This document shows positions 46,574-58,259 of a stretch of DNA of 64,000 nt, in pieces. The stretch spans positions 9,248,703 through 9,312,702 of the forward strand of contig OZ038480.1 of NCBI GenBank assembly GCA_964036315.1, in the 5' to 3' direction. The first letter of the stretch is position 1, and each line of letters starts with the position of its first letter. Origin of the DNA: Acanthosepion esculentum (lineage: Eukaryota > Mollusca > Cephalopoda > Sepiida > Sepiidae). A model generated the notes under the pieces. It was not told the DNA's origin. It saw only the letters and a program-made list of their open reading frames with translations, and made no database searches. The translations under genes and the position numbers were made by a program.

Positions 46574-47962
46574 ACGGCCGAAATTCTGTAATAAATATGG
46601 CGACAAAGATGAGGAAATATTTCGAATAATGTAAATAATGTATATGATACCCCAACTCAGAAAAATAGACGGATACTGAAAGGCCGAAACGTTGTAATAA
46701 ATATGGCGACAAAAATAAGGACAATAGTCCGAATAATATAAATAATGTACATAATACATCATTTCAGAAATATAGGCAGATACTCAAAGGCCGAAACGTT
46801 GTAATAAATATGGCGACAAAAATGAGGACAATAGTCCGAATAATGTAAATAATATACATAATACCTCATCTCATAAATATAGACAGATACTGAAAGCCGA
46901 AACGTTGTAAAAAATATGGCGAAAAAGATGAGGACAATAGTCCGAATAATGTAAATAGTTTACGTAATAACTTATCTCAGAAATATAGAGAGATACTGAA
47001 AGGCCGAAACGTTGTAATAAATATGGCGACAAAGATGAGAACAATAGTCCGAATAATGAAAATAATGTACATAATACCTCATCTCAGAAATATAGACAGA
47101 TACTGAAAGGTAGAAACATTGTAATAAATATGGCGACAAAGATGAGGACAATAGTCCGAATAATGTAAATAGTGTACATAATACCTCATCACAGAAATAT
47201 AGACAGATACTGAAAGGTCGAAACGTTGTAAAAAATATGGCGACAAAGATGAGGACAATAGTCCTAAAAATGTAAATAGTGTACATAATACCTCATCTCA
47301 CAAATATAGACAAATATTGAAAGGCCGAAACGTTCTAATAAATATAGCGACAAAGATGAGGACAATAGTGCGAATATTTTAAATAGTGTATATAATACCT
47401 CATCTCTGAAATATAGACAGATACTGAAAGGCCGAAACGTTGTAATCAATATGGTGACAAAGATGAGGGCAATGCTCCGAATAATATAAATAGTGACGTA
47501 ATACCTCATCTCAGAAATATAGACAGATACTGAAAGGCCGAAACTTTGTAATAAATATGGCGACAAAGATGAGGACAATAGTCCGAATAATGTAAATAAT
47601 GTACATAATACCTCATTTCAGATATATAGACAGATACTGAAAGGACTAAATTTTGTAATAAATATGGCGACAAAGATGAGGTCAATAGTCCTAAAAATGT
47701 AAATAGTGTACATAATACCTGATCTCAGAAATATAGACAGATACTGAAAGGCCGAAACCTTGTAATAAATATGGCGACAAAGATGAAAACAACAGTCCGA
47801 ATAATGTAAATAATATACGTAATACCTCATCTCATAAATATAGACAGATACTGAAAGGCCGAAACGTTGTAATAAATATGGTGACAAAGATGAGTACAAT
47901 AGTCCGATTAATGTAAATAATGTACATAATACCTCATCTCATAAATATAGACTGATACTGAA
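46574..47962 (+). repeat. 107-bp satellite made of SINE-A tails, 13 units
   Basis: Each unit runs GGCCGAAACGTTGTAATAAA, then ATGGCGACAAAGATGAGGAC, then a GTCCGAATAATGTAAATAA segment, and CATCTCAGAAATATAGACAG with ATACTGAA. Starts near 46681, 46788, 46894, 47001, 47107, 47214, 47321, 47428, 47536, 47642, 47749 and 47857 keep the spacing at 106-108 bp. Compared with a whole SINE-A, the head, body and the CTGAAGAAGGCCGG segment are gone; the junction lies in CTGAAAGG. Confidence 0.92.
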
Positions 47963-48166
47963 AAAAAGAAAAATTTCATTATTTAAATTACTATATAATC
48001 TAGAAGGAATAATTAATTTAGTAAATGGAACTTGGAACCAAACTTGGAAAAGCTATTTTATATGGCTTTGAGTTCTTAATAATGAAATCAATTTGATTTT
48101 TTTATGTTAAAGAATTGTAATATAAAATATTCCTCGATAAAAATGATCTAGAACACACTCACATGT
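47963..48166. other. No recognisable feature
   Basis: AT-rich spacer. Confidence 0.5.
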
Positions 48167-48216
48167 TTGTGTGTGTGTGTGTGTACATATATATATAATA
48201 TATATATATGTGTATA
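48167..48216. repeat. (GT)n-(TA)n microsatellite
   Basis: GT run 48167-48184 followed by interrupted TA run, adjoining the palindromic SINE-B. Confidence 0.9.
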
Positions 48217-48220
48217 TTAT

Positions 48221-48537
48221 GAAATGGACAAAGTCCGACAATTCCTTTAAGACATTTTTATGATTATACATTCATTTTATAGATACAAATATTTAAGTAA
48301 ATGATCTGTTTATACTAAACACCATAAAACAACATTTACCGGCCTGAATGGCCGAGATATTTTCGTATTTTCATAGAAGGTTCGAATCCTGTCGAAGGAC
48401 GAATCTTTTGTATGAAAATTTCTCGGACATTCCGGCCCGTAAATGTTGTTTAATACTGTTTATTCTAAACAGAGAATTTACTTAAATATTTTATCTATAA
48501 AATGAATGTATAATCATAAAAATGTCTTAAAATATAC

Positions 48538-48548
<11 letters not shown>
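48221..48548. repeat. Palindromic SINE-B pair
   Basis: The left arm (48250-48365) and right arm (48402-48530) are inverted copies about 115 bp long, sharing GACATTTTTATGATTATACA and AACATTTACCGGCCTGAATG. The centre keeps only the B-box end of the tRNA-like head (GGTTCGAATCCTGTCGAAGG, 48379-48398). The left outer edge has the tail end GAAATGGACAAAGTCCGACA. The whole unit would fold into one long hairpin if transcribed. Confidence 0.85.
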
Positions 48549-48572
<24 letters not shown>

Positions 48573-48800
48573 CGTGTGCAAATATATTGAAAAATAGGAA
48601 AGAACTCATTAGGCAAATAATCTGAAGTTCTTTAGTATTTTTGTTTTTATTTAAAAAAAAAGCAGTGCCCGATCCAGAAGTAGAGCCTAAATTATAATTA
48701 TTTTTTAAAAGTACGATTCCTTCGCTACCTAAGTGTTCTCATGTTTTAAAAACAAGAGCCAAACCTTCAATATAATTATTAAAATTAAATTGAAATAAAG

Positions 48801-48802
<2 letters not shown>
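48549..48802. other. Short (GT)n run, otherwise nothing
   Basis: (GT)n at 48549-48572, then AT-rich sequence. Confidence 0.6.
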
Positions 48803-48860
<58 letters not shown>

Positions 48861-48898
48861 CACATATATATACATATATATATATATGTATATATATG

Positions 48899-48990
<92 letters not shown>
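48803..48990. repeat. (TA)n-(CA)n-(TA)n compound array
   Basis: TA 48805-48858, a symmetrical GTGCACATATATA section, (CA)n 48900-48926, then TA to 48990. ORFs with long YIYIYI runs are translations of this. Confidence 0.95.
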
Positions 48991-48991
<1 letters not shown>

Positions 48992-49381
48992 TTGGGAATA
49001 TCAAATAACCAATACGTATCATGCAATTCCAAGTTTAATTTCATTTTGAAATCATTATGTTAATTACGCAGATATAAATTATATTGAACTCATGCTTTGG
49101 AATCGATATTTGTTCGCGGGAAAATTTTACCGGCAAACATATTGGCTTAAATATGTTCAAATACGTGGAATTGGCAACCGTTTTCACTGCTCTCGGGAGA
49201 TGTTATTTAATTATATACAGTTTTCATGTGGTGAGAAACGAACAAAGTTAATCTCTTTTTCTCGGTCGGTTGGGAAACATGAAAAGAGTGAAAATATCAA
49301 GTCGTATTTTAATTATTCCTGCAAATCTGATCTTTCTTAAGTTTACCTTAGGATTAGATCGTTGCAAAATTTCCATTGTTA
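48991..49381. other. No recognisable feature
   Basis: AT-rich; ORF 49092-49340 has no recognisable domain. Confidence 0.5.
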
Positions 49382-50103
49382 ACTAGCAGCATGGCCCGGC
49401 GTTGCCCAGGCTTGATTCAAAAATCGTACGACTCATACAGCAATCGCGCTCACTTGACTTAAAATATTTTTACCCTTCCTTGCCTTTAAAGGAGTGCCCT
49501 TTGCCGTGCTGATGTTGCTACATTCCTTACTTCTTGCCTATCTCACACTGTGAATTTTTTCTAAGCTCTATACTAAACATTAAATCTGTTATGAAAAAAG
49601 AACTAAACAAAATGAACACAAAACGATCAGCTTTAAAAAAGGACTCGTAACTGGAAAAACCGAATGACTAAAGAATGTTAACAACAAATACTTTTTCACA
49701 CCCAACCCAGTTCTGCGGAATCAGAATCAACGTTGAGTTTAAGCAAGCGAATGAGCCAATTGGAGTAAAGTGCCATGCAGATTTAAATTTTTCCCACTTG
49801 TGACGAATGCCGCTATCGATTTTTCTTGCATGTTAGCATACTAGTTAGCATTCGTGTCAGTCAGCTGTTGGCTCTCACGCTGGCCAATAGAATCTTCCTG
49901 CCTATTCGGGACAACCAGCTATAGGCTCTCACTCTGGCCAGTAAAAAATGGCCGCAAACTACATGAAAACTGCCGTAGAAGCATGAAAAAATCGATTATT
50001 TCCACTATCGATGGGAGTTGAGGAATGAAAAGTCGGTCTTGGCCTTCCCGCTAACTTGGAGCATGTGCATGTAAATTTTGGTGCAAATCCGTCCATGCAT
50101 TCG

Positions 50104-50175
<72 letters not shown>

Positions 50176-50200
50176 CCTGCCTTTTATAGATAGAGATATT
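49382..50200 (+). repeat. Interspersed repeat of unknown class with (CA)n
   Basis: Starts near GCATGGCCCGGCGTTGCCCA, a terminal word I have seen in dispersed repeats of other invertebrates. It ends with GGTGCAAATCCGTCCATGCA, a (CA)n array at 50106-50174, and TTTATAGATAGAGATATT. GC content is higher than the flanks. The class is not certain; a Helitron-like or other non-coding element is possible. Confidence 0.4.
50106..50174. repeat. (CA)n microsatellite
   Basis: About 34 CA units. Confidence 0.97.
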
Positions 50201-50869
50201 AAAATGATCGCACTTGTCACTTGTGTTTTGGTGCCGATTTCTAGTGTGATCTGCTATTGAAAACTTGCATCTTTCAGTTGTGAGTCAGACTCTGCAGGAG
50301 TAAAACTTTGTAAAAACATTGCGCAATGTCGAGTCACATTTAAGATTTTTATTGTGAGTGTTATTGTCTATTTTTTTGTCAGTGAAAAATTGAAGTCATA
50401 ATTCCTGTTCTAAAATGAGTTTGTATTTGAAACAAAGACCGGTATTTACCGATGTTTAGTTTATCTCTGAAGATGCATTATTATCAACCAACATTCCCAG
50501 AGTCAAGTAGCTAATTGACGATCAGACATTACGTCGCCTCTTAAGATATCGCCACCAACCCTAAATGCTATCAGTGAATCGTTTGTAAGTAGTTCTCTTT
50601 TTATAAAAGACATTTTTCTTCTTAGTTAAAGTCATGCTTAGTTTCATACGATGTAATTTGGCTCGATTTTGCTCCCACTCTCTCTCTCTCGCCCTCTCTT
50701 TCGCTCTCTCTCTTCCTGATCGTTAAAATTACCCTCTTTTCGATTCCAAACACACTCTCTCTTTCCTTCAATCTCTTTCCGCTAAGATATTTTAGTCTGG
50801 CACAAGGATACGGGGTTCATTTTTCACAATTTTATTTACCACTCTTACTTTTTCCGATACATTTTTTTA
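50201..50869. other. No gene; CT-rich patch
   Basis: CTCTCT-rich low-complexity sequence at about 50675-50765. Nothing else recognised. Confidence 0.55.
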
Positions 50870-51335
50870 AAATCCAGTGACGAATATGCAATGTAATAGG
50901 TCCTAATCTGGTATCTAGTCTACAGTCGCTTTCCCACAGACATGCCGTGGCTACCCTCTGTCTCTTATACAAGTATTTTCACGGCAACTGTTCGGACGAG
51001 CTACTTTCACTTGTTCCGAGATTGCATGAATTTAAGCGAGCTACCAAGCTGGCATCTCGGTCCCACCCTTTCACTGCCAAAAGGGTTAAATGTAACCGTT
51101 TCTTCTACTCAAACAGCTTCTTCTCTCGCACTTCCCATCTGTGGAACTCCCTTCCCCTTACTTGTTTCCCTGATGACTATAATCTTCAAATATTCAAGTG
51201 TAATGTCAATCGACATCTGACACCCTGAGCTTGTTCCCTGTCCTTTTCTGTATCCTTTCCTCAAACACGCCTCTTTACTCATGATTTCAATCCTAGTGGA
51301 ACTCCCACCTTACTTGGGATGAATTGCTGAAAAAA
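50870..51335 (+). pseudogene. LINE 3' end (jockey/CR1-like), copy 2
   Basis: The plus strand encodes CLLYKYFHGNCSDELLSLVP, then RATKLASRSHPFTAKRVKCN, then FFSRTSHLWNSLPLTCFPDD and FKCNVNRHLTP before a stop at 51226-51228. This is the best-preserved copy of the C-terminal block. The 3' UTR has the family word TTGGGATGAATTGCTGA. The start near 50880 still has the preceding SHR-type block out of frame. Confidence 0.78.
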
Positions 51336-51991
51336 AAATCATGTCGCAATTTCTGGACAGCCATTGAGTAGCAAAGTCACTAATTCGTAGTAATTGTCTG
51401 CAGGATTAATTTGAGAACTATCTCTAGGGAAAAAACAACTAATTTAGATATTTAATAATTGGAAGAAGATTTAGTTGGACAAATCTTGATAGGAGAATGT
51501 CCTGTCTACCTAGAAACTCAGTGTTGGAAGTCGTGGCTTTTCCCTGAGATCGAACGTTAATCCCTGATACCAATTAAAAAATACTTATTGTTTTCTTCTG
51601 GTGAGAACCGAACTCACAACTGCAGGAATAGCCAGTGGGAATAAATCACTTGTTGTTTTGATTCGTTCGGTATAAGCTGTAATTAGAGTTTATTCCTCGA
51701 AATTCGAACACATAGCGGTAGTTATGGGAGGAAAAACTATTTCTACAAAGTTTGATGCTGGCTATACTTTCTATAATTATTTAAAGCTGTAGCTAATTGT
51801 CAGACATTTTATTAGATATCGTCTTTTAATTTTTGTCCCTTTTTACTTTTCGCTTTGTATTTTGGTGTCGAATATTTTAGAAAAAGAATTACACCTCTGT
51901 TTAATCCAGCGAAAAAAGTTTGGGTTGTACCGACTGATTTCAGAAATCTCTTCATCAATTTTTGTAAGAATTCTTTCTTTGTACGTTACGA
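51336..51991. other. No recognisable feature
   Basis: AT-rich; no gene or repeat recognised. Confidence 0.5.
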
Positions 51992-52123
51992 TTATCTGTC
52001 TATATTTCTGAGATGAAGTATTATGTACATTATTTATATTATTCGGACTATTGTCCTTTCTTTGTCGCATGTTTATGACAACGTTTCGGCCGTTGTACGT
52101 TCCGGCCTTTTTTAGGTGTTTGA
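51992..52123 (-). repeat. Inverted SINE-A tail before a plus-strand SINE-A
   Basis: Minus-strand tail (CTGTCTATATTTCTGAGATG through CAACGTTTCGGCCGTTGTAC and GGTGTTTG) joined at about 52124 to a plus-strand copy that lacks the first 40 or so bases of the head. Confidence 0.8.
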
Positions 52124-52795
52124 AGAGTGTGCGTTCAATACCCGGTTAAGGCAGTGGAGAACTTTCAGATGGGAATTAACAGGAGATAACTGATAACTGA
52201 CATCCATTAAAACATGGCACGTGGAAGTAGAACAGTCTACCCCGGTGAGCGAAATAAAGGGTTCAGTTCGACATTCCAGCTACCTGAAGAAGGCCGGAGC
52301 GTACAACGGCAGACACTTTGTAATAAATATGTCGACAAAGATGAGGACAATAGTCCGAATAATGTAAATAGTGTACATGATGTCTCATCTCAGAAAAATA
52401 GACAGATACTTAAGAGCCGAAACGTTGTAATAAATATGGCAACAAAGATGAGGACAATAGTCCGAATAATGTAAATAGTATACATAATATCTCATCTCAG
52501 AAATACAGACAGATACTGAAGGGCCGAAATGTTGTAATAAATATGGCAACAAAGATGAGGACAATAGTCCGAATAATGTAAATAGTGTACATAATACCTC
52601 ATCTCAGAAATATAGACAGATACTGAAAGGCCGAAACGTTGTAATAAATATAGCGACAAAGATGAGGACAGTAGTCCGAATAATGTATATAGTGTACATA
52701 ATACCTCATCTCAGAAATATAGACAGATACTACAGGGCCGAAACGTTGTAATAAATATGGCAACAAATAGTCCGAATAATGTAAATGATGTACGT
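52124..52795 (+). repeat. SINE-A copy 7 followed by tandem tail units
   Basis: Starts at AGAGTGTGCGTTCAATACCC, body to CTACCTGAAGAAGGCCGGAG, first tail to about 52400. Then four more tail units of about 107 bp start near 52415, 52521, 52629 and 52736. The first unit is attached to a whole SINE body, so the array can be seen growing from a SINE. Confidence 0.88.
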
Positions 52796-53809
52796 TACGC
52801 TTACTTTATAACACTAACACACAATCATTCCATCGGTGTGAGTTTTTCAAAGAATAATCATTAGCACTGAACTTCTCATTTCCTCTTGCCATTAAAGTGC
52901 TAGTTCTTTAGGATGAAAGTTCATACTAGTTTCTGAAAAACCGTTTAGCGTTGTTCCTTAAAAATCTGTGGATACCAAATTTACTGGGGCCCACACGGTT
53001 TCTGCGCGACCTTTTGTCTCAGCGAAAACTAATCGTCAGCAGAACAACCTCCTCCAGTTTTCTTAATATAGCTTCTCGTGTATCAGAGAGAAAGAATAAT
53101 ATTTGTTGATTTTCAATTAATTATATCAAGAGAAGGAAAGAAAAATATTTATAAAACCCTTCATCAATAAAAGTATAGCATCAGAAATTGTAAACATACG
53201 TGAGTAGAATTTAACTCAAAATGAAATCAATGTAAAGGATTTTGCAGGAATTAAAAAGATACTTGAAGGAAGCTGTGTACACGAGTCTAAAAAATATGTA
53301 CGTCGAGCCAGTCCTGGTATCAATAATGTGACTGTTTATATGTTTAGTATCATATTACGTGAAGAGAATCTCCGCGTCTGAAATATATCACACTGCCGTT
53401 ATATGAATTACTTTTATGGTAATTGCGTGTGTCGATCACATTTCTGAAAATGATCCCATTTGAGCAGAACTTACGAGTTTTTCTATTTCGTTCCATTAAT
53501 TTTCTGGTTAGCATTTTTTGTACAAGTGAGTTGCAGCCAGCACCGGCTTTTGTTTTCGAATGAGGCAGGCGAAAAAAAAGAGTACTTTCTGGAAATCATT
53601 GAAAAAAAAATGCCTTAATTTTGGACACACACACACACATTTTTCACACACACGTGTGTGAAAAGTTCCTTGATGCGCACATTAAAAACTAAATTGATTC
53701 AGTTGGTGTGAAGAAGCGTGAAGAATGAATGGGTAACCAAAGATACTTAAAAGCTGACTAGGATAGCTTCAGATCTTTAATTGCGGAAAATCCTCTCTTA
53801 ACATTCCAG
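52796..53809. other. No gene; small near-palindrome
   Basis: TTTTCACACACACGTGTGTG followed by AAAA at about 53639-53664 forms a near-perfect palindrome next to an AC run. Nothing else recognised. Confidence 0.55.
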
Positions 53810-55800
53810 GATATCGACTCCTATTTCTGAGTTGGTTCATCCCGTATAGCCACCCTTATTTCTAAGTTTATTCATCCAGGATAGCCACCCTTATTACTGA
53901 GTTGATTCATCCAAGATAGCCACCCTTATTTCTAAGTTTATTCATCCAGGATAGCCACCCTTATTACTGAGTTGATTCATCCAAGATAGCCACCCTTATT
54001 TCTAAGTTTATTCATCCAGGATAGCCACCCTTATTACTGAGTTGATTCATCCAAGATAGCCACCCTTATTTCTAAGTTTATTCATCCAGGATAGCCACCC
54101 TTATTACTGAGTTGATTCATCCAGGATAGCCACCCTTATTACTGAGTTGATTCATCCAAGATAGCCACCCTTATTTCTAAGTTTATTCATCCAGGATAGC
54201 CACCCTTATTACTGAGTTGATTCATCCAAGATAGCCACCCTTATTTCTAAGTTTATTCATCCAGGATAGCCACCCTTATTACTGAGTTGATTCATCCAAG
54301 ATAGCCACCCTTATTTCTAAGTTTATTCATCCAGGATAGCCACCCTTATTACTGAGTTGATTCATCCAAGATAGCCACCCTTTTTTCTACGTTTATACAT
54401 CCAGGATAGCCACCCTTATTACTGAGTTGATTCATCCAAGATAGCCACCCTTATTTCTAAGTTTATTCATCCAGGATAGCCACTCTTATTACTGAGTTGA
54501 TTCATCCAAGATAGCCACCCTTATTTCTAAGTTTATTCATCCAGGATAGCCACCCTTATTACTGAGTTGATTCATCCAAGATAGCCACCCTTATTTCTAA
54601 GTTTATTCATCCAGGATAGCCACCCTTATTACTGAGTTGATTCATCCAAGATAGCCACCCTTATTTCTAAGTTTATTCATCCAGGATAGCCACCCTTATT
54701 ACTGAGTTGATTCATCCAAGATAGCCACCCTTATTTCTACGTTTATACATCCAGGATAGCCACCCTTATTACTGAGTTGATTCATCCAGGATAGCCACCC
54801 TTATTTCTAAGTTTATTCATCCAGGATAGCCACCCTTATTACTGAGTTGATTCATCCAAGATAGCCACCCTTATTTCTAAGTTTATTCATCCAGGATAGC
54901 CACCCTTATTACTGAGTTGATTCATCCAAGATAGCCACCCTTATTTCTAAGTTTATTCATCCGGGATAGCCACCCTTATTACTGAGTTGATTCATCCAGG
55001 ATAGCCACCCTTATTTCTGAGTTTATTCATCCAGGATAGCCACCCTTATTACTGAGTTGATTCATCCAAGATAGCCACCCTTATTTCTACGTTTATACAT
55101 CCAGGATAGCCACCCTTATTACTGAGTTGATTCATCCAGGATAGCCACCCTTATTTCTAAGTTTATTCATCCAGGATAGCCACCCTTATTACTGAGTTGA
55201 TTCATCCAAGATAGCCACCCTTATTTCTAAGTTTATTCATCCAGGATAGCCACCCTTATTACTGAGTTGATTCATCCAAGATAGCCACCCTTATTTCTAA
55301 GTTTATTCATCCGGGATAGCCACCCTTATTACTGAGTTGATTCATCCAGGATAGCCACCCTTATTTCTGAGTTTATTCATCCGGGATAGCCACCCTTATT
55401 ACTGAGTTGATTCATCCAGGATAGCCACCCTTATTTCTGAGTTGATTCATCCAAGATAGCCACCCTTATTTCTAAGTTTATTCATCCGGGATAGCCACCC
55501 TTATTACTGAGTTGATTCATCCAGGATAGCCACCCTTATTTCTGAGTTTATTCATCCGGGATAGCCACCCTTATTACTGAGTTGATTCATCCAGGATAGC
55601 CACCCTTATTTCTGAGTTGATTCATCCAAGATAGCCACCCTTATTTCTAAGTTTATTCATCCGGGATAGCCACCCTTATTACTGAGTTGATTCATCCAGG
55701 ATAGCCACCCTTATTTCTGAGTTTATTCATCCGGGATAGCCACCCTTATTACTGAGTTGATTCATCCAGGATAGCCACCCTTATTTCTGAGTTGATTCGT
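53810..55800. repeat. 35-bp minisatellite, about 57 units, with dimer and pentamer order
   Basis: Two unit types alternate: one with TTATTTCTAAGTTTATTCAT, the other with TTATTACTGAGTTGATTCAT, each ending in GATAGCCACCC. The basic period is thus 70 bp over most of the array. At the right edge (55271-55790) TTCATCCAAG recurs exactly every 175 bp (55271, 55446, 55621), a five-unit period. It has no ORF of note and is GC-richer than the surrounding DNA. Confidence 0.97.
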
Positions 55801-56085
55801 TCCAGTATTAATAGATTCATGCAGTACAAAACATATTGGCAAGAGCTGAATACCTAACTACCCTAAAAGCCGGAATAGGCTGTCGTCATGGATCACAGGA
55901 ACCACTGTTACTATCGGAATCACCGTCAGCAGTCAGGGAATCTCTTGCCGTATTCGCAACTGATTGCAGCCATTGCAAGAGTATTCTGGAAAATGAGAAA
56001 TGCTGCTGTATATTTCCAGTCCAAACCAAAGTTGATAAAGAAGACTTGGTTCCCGCGAGGTTTAGAAAAGCTCCTTATTTTTATG
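55801..56085. other. No recognisable feature
   Basis: An ORF at 55836-56108 (+) runs into antisense LINE sequence and is not supported as a gene. Confidence 0.45.
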
Positions 56086-56665
56086 TGCCATGTTCTTTCT
56101 TGACGTAGGCGACGATGGCTCTCCACATTCCTCTATCCAATGCAGCTATCAACAAGTTCTTCTTCTCTGCTTCCTCCCCCATCCACTTGCTTAAAGCCAC
56201 CAGGTATGTCATGCCTTGATTTACCCTGTCTCTCTTTCCCTCTGTTCGACCCGTGAGTATCAAATTCTCCAGGCCTCCTTCCTCATTATGTGTCCCAGAA
56301 AATTCAGTTGCTTCTTTCTGATGTTAAGTATAAGCCTTCTCCTTGTTTGCAACCTCTCTAAAACATCATCCTTCTGTAGAACCACATCTCCGTCGCCTCG
56401 AGTCTCTTCTTCATCTGTGAGGAAATCGTCCAACATTCACTGCCGTAAAGGAGAACAGATGTCACGTAACAGTTCCGTATTCTTTCTTTTCTTTTCTTTT
56501 TGTTGCCAAACAGATCCTCCTGTCTCGCAATACTCTGCCCAGCTTTTGGAATGTGTCCTTGGCCATCCCAATACGTCTACGGATCTCAGTGTCGCATTTA
56601 ACGTCCTCTGTCGAGATGCTTCACAGATATTTATACCTCTGCGTCTGCTTGATTGTAGTGTTCCC
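56086..56665 (-). pseudogene. LINE (APE type), C-terminal part, copy 2
   Basis: Minus-strand remains of the family at 43982-44790: a decayed KCDTEIRRR-like region near 56600, then the section before the C-terminus in shifted frames, then LILTGRTEGKRDRVNQ, TYLVALSKWMGEEAEKKNLL and MWRAIVAYVKKEHGT at the end. It is broken by several frameshifts. The catalytic part is absent. Confidence 0.75.
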
Positions 56666-56739
56666 GACTCGATTATTAATAGAAGCAAGCAATTAGTGTC
56701 TCCTATTATAATGGCCTGATTTTATCTCAACTTCGTCGG

Positions 56740-58060
56740 AAAAAAGCTAATTTCTTTGCAATAAACTTAGCCTCAAACTTCACGCTATACAGAGAAACCC
56801 TCTACCTGATTCCACCCATTCTCGCGGATCATAAACCTATTGATCATTGTATGACTTCTCGGGAAGTTCCTAGGCTCATCAAAAAAACTTGACTCTAGTG
56901 TGATGGAGAAAATCCCTGTTGTCATTCTATAAAAGTCTTAGGTTAGATTTATCGTCCATCTTGGCAAAGTTGTTTAACAGCTGTCTGAAGGAGAAACGTT
57001 TCCAAAATCTACGGAACGTGTCTGTTGAATGGCCTGTATTAACGCGTCGCAATATCACTTCATCAGCCTTCTTAATATTCACCAGCAAACTCTTCTATGC
57101 AATTATCAACAACGAGTGAATTGCCCAGCTTTCCAGATACAGCCACCCACCAGAGCAATAAACAGTATGGGTTTCGCTCTAAAAGGTTAACTGCTGATGT
57201 TTTAACTGTAATTACGGACAGACTCAATGAAGTACCTCTTGGATGTAACATCACGGGACCAATTCTTTTAAGGTTTTTTGCAAGGTATGGGTAAACAATT
57301 TCTCTCAGGTGACGGTAGTTATAAATGGTCAGTTTTATAAAGTCCCAAAACTCTATGGTGTCTTCTCTTAGGTTCTACTCTCTTTCTATGTTTTATTAAG
57401 GATCTTCCTAGGAACAGCCTCAGATCATCACTAGACACACGAGGATTGGCTGAAAAGTTCATAGGCTGACCAAGATTTAAATGTAAGTAGATACACCAGT
57501 TGGTAGACTAAAAGCCAATCAAATATACCAGAATACAACCGCTGGTTGGTCAATTGTCGTATTCTAGCACATTTGATATGTTGGCGAGAGCACTGTTTAT
57601 GAAATCACCTCCCAAAATCAAGATGGTCAGAACGAGACAATTGATCAAACAGCTCAATGGGGAGAAACTGACGTGAAAATGTCAATATCCCGAAAACCAA
57701 ACTGATAGAATTTCATCGTGAGAGATCGGATTCTGAGCTTTTTCTTGTTATTATGAACGACTACAATTTTAATGAATCTCTATGCTTTCAATGTCTACTT
57801 GGTCTCAAGTTTACTCCAGGCCTTAAGTGGTATTTCATATATACGATCTTTCGCTGAAGATACCACTCCAAAATGTACAAGAATACTTACATATTTATCT
57901 CGGCAAGAGTCAGATTAAAACAGATTAATTGTTGTACTGATGCCTTGAATCGACGGAAAATGCCAAATACCTATTTTTCAGCCTTCATCAAATTCAAAGT
58001 CGTTTACGCGGTCTTGTAGGAATTTTTTTAAATTTCCACTCGACACAAAAAATAATAAAT
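56740..58060 (+). pseudogene. LINE RT domain (jockey/CR1-like), split by an insertion
   Basis: Before the split the plus strand reads LIKKLDSSVMEKIPVVIL, LDLSSILAKLFNSCLKE, KQYGFRSKRLTADVLTVITD (RT fingers) and, after frameshifts, VPKxxVLxxTLFxxFIKDLP at about 57340-57415. After about 380 bp of other sequence it resumes near 57820 with SYIRSFAEDTTP, the palm motif that normally reads SFADDTT, here with one catalytic Asp changed to Glu. The C-terminal block follows at 58683-59335 after a further insertion. Read as one LINE, the copy spans about 2.6 kb and is dead. Confidence 0.65.
57441..57815. mobile_element. Insertion in the LINE RT, possibly mariner-derived
   Basis: Begins GAGGATTGGCTGAAAAGTTC and GGCTGACCAAG, which resembles the ends of mariner-like elements. 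No transposase or matching right end was found, so only the interruption of the LINE frame is well supported. Confidence 0.35.
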
Positions 58061-58199
58061 AAACAAATAAATTAATGAACGAATTAACAAACTAGGAATG
58101 CAAGCAGAAATACAAGTAATTTTAGTAATAATCAACAACAAATAAGGAATAAATACAAAATAGGCTAAGTAATCACTAATATATAATGGGTTAAACGTT

Positions 58200-58259
58200 A
58201 ACAAACAACATTATCGCCTCTCTGTCTTTTTTACAAATACTTTCATGGTAATTGCTCCT
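58200..58259 (+). repeat. Scrap of LINE C-terminal block
   Basis: GCCTCTCTGTCTTTTTTACA followed by a TTTCATGGTAATTGCTCC segment duplicates about 45 bp of 58918-58960. Confidence 0.7.

Noticed and set aside
46464..47899. Minus-strand ORFs of 86-104 codons with repeated SSLSPYLLQRFGLSVSVY-like peptides
   Set aside because: They read through the 107-bp SINE-tail satellite and repeat because the DNA does.
53810..55800. Regular 35-bp repeats resembling a CRISPR array
   Set aside because: There are no unique spacers: units are directly tandem, and the genome is eukaryotic.
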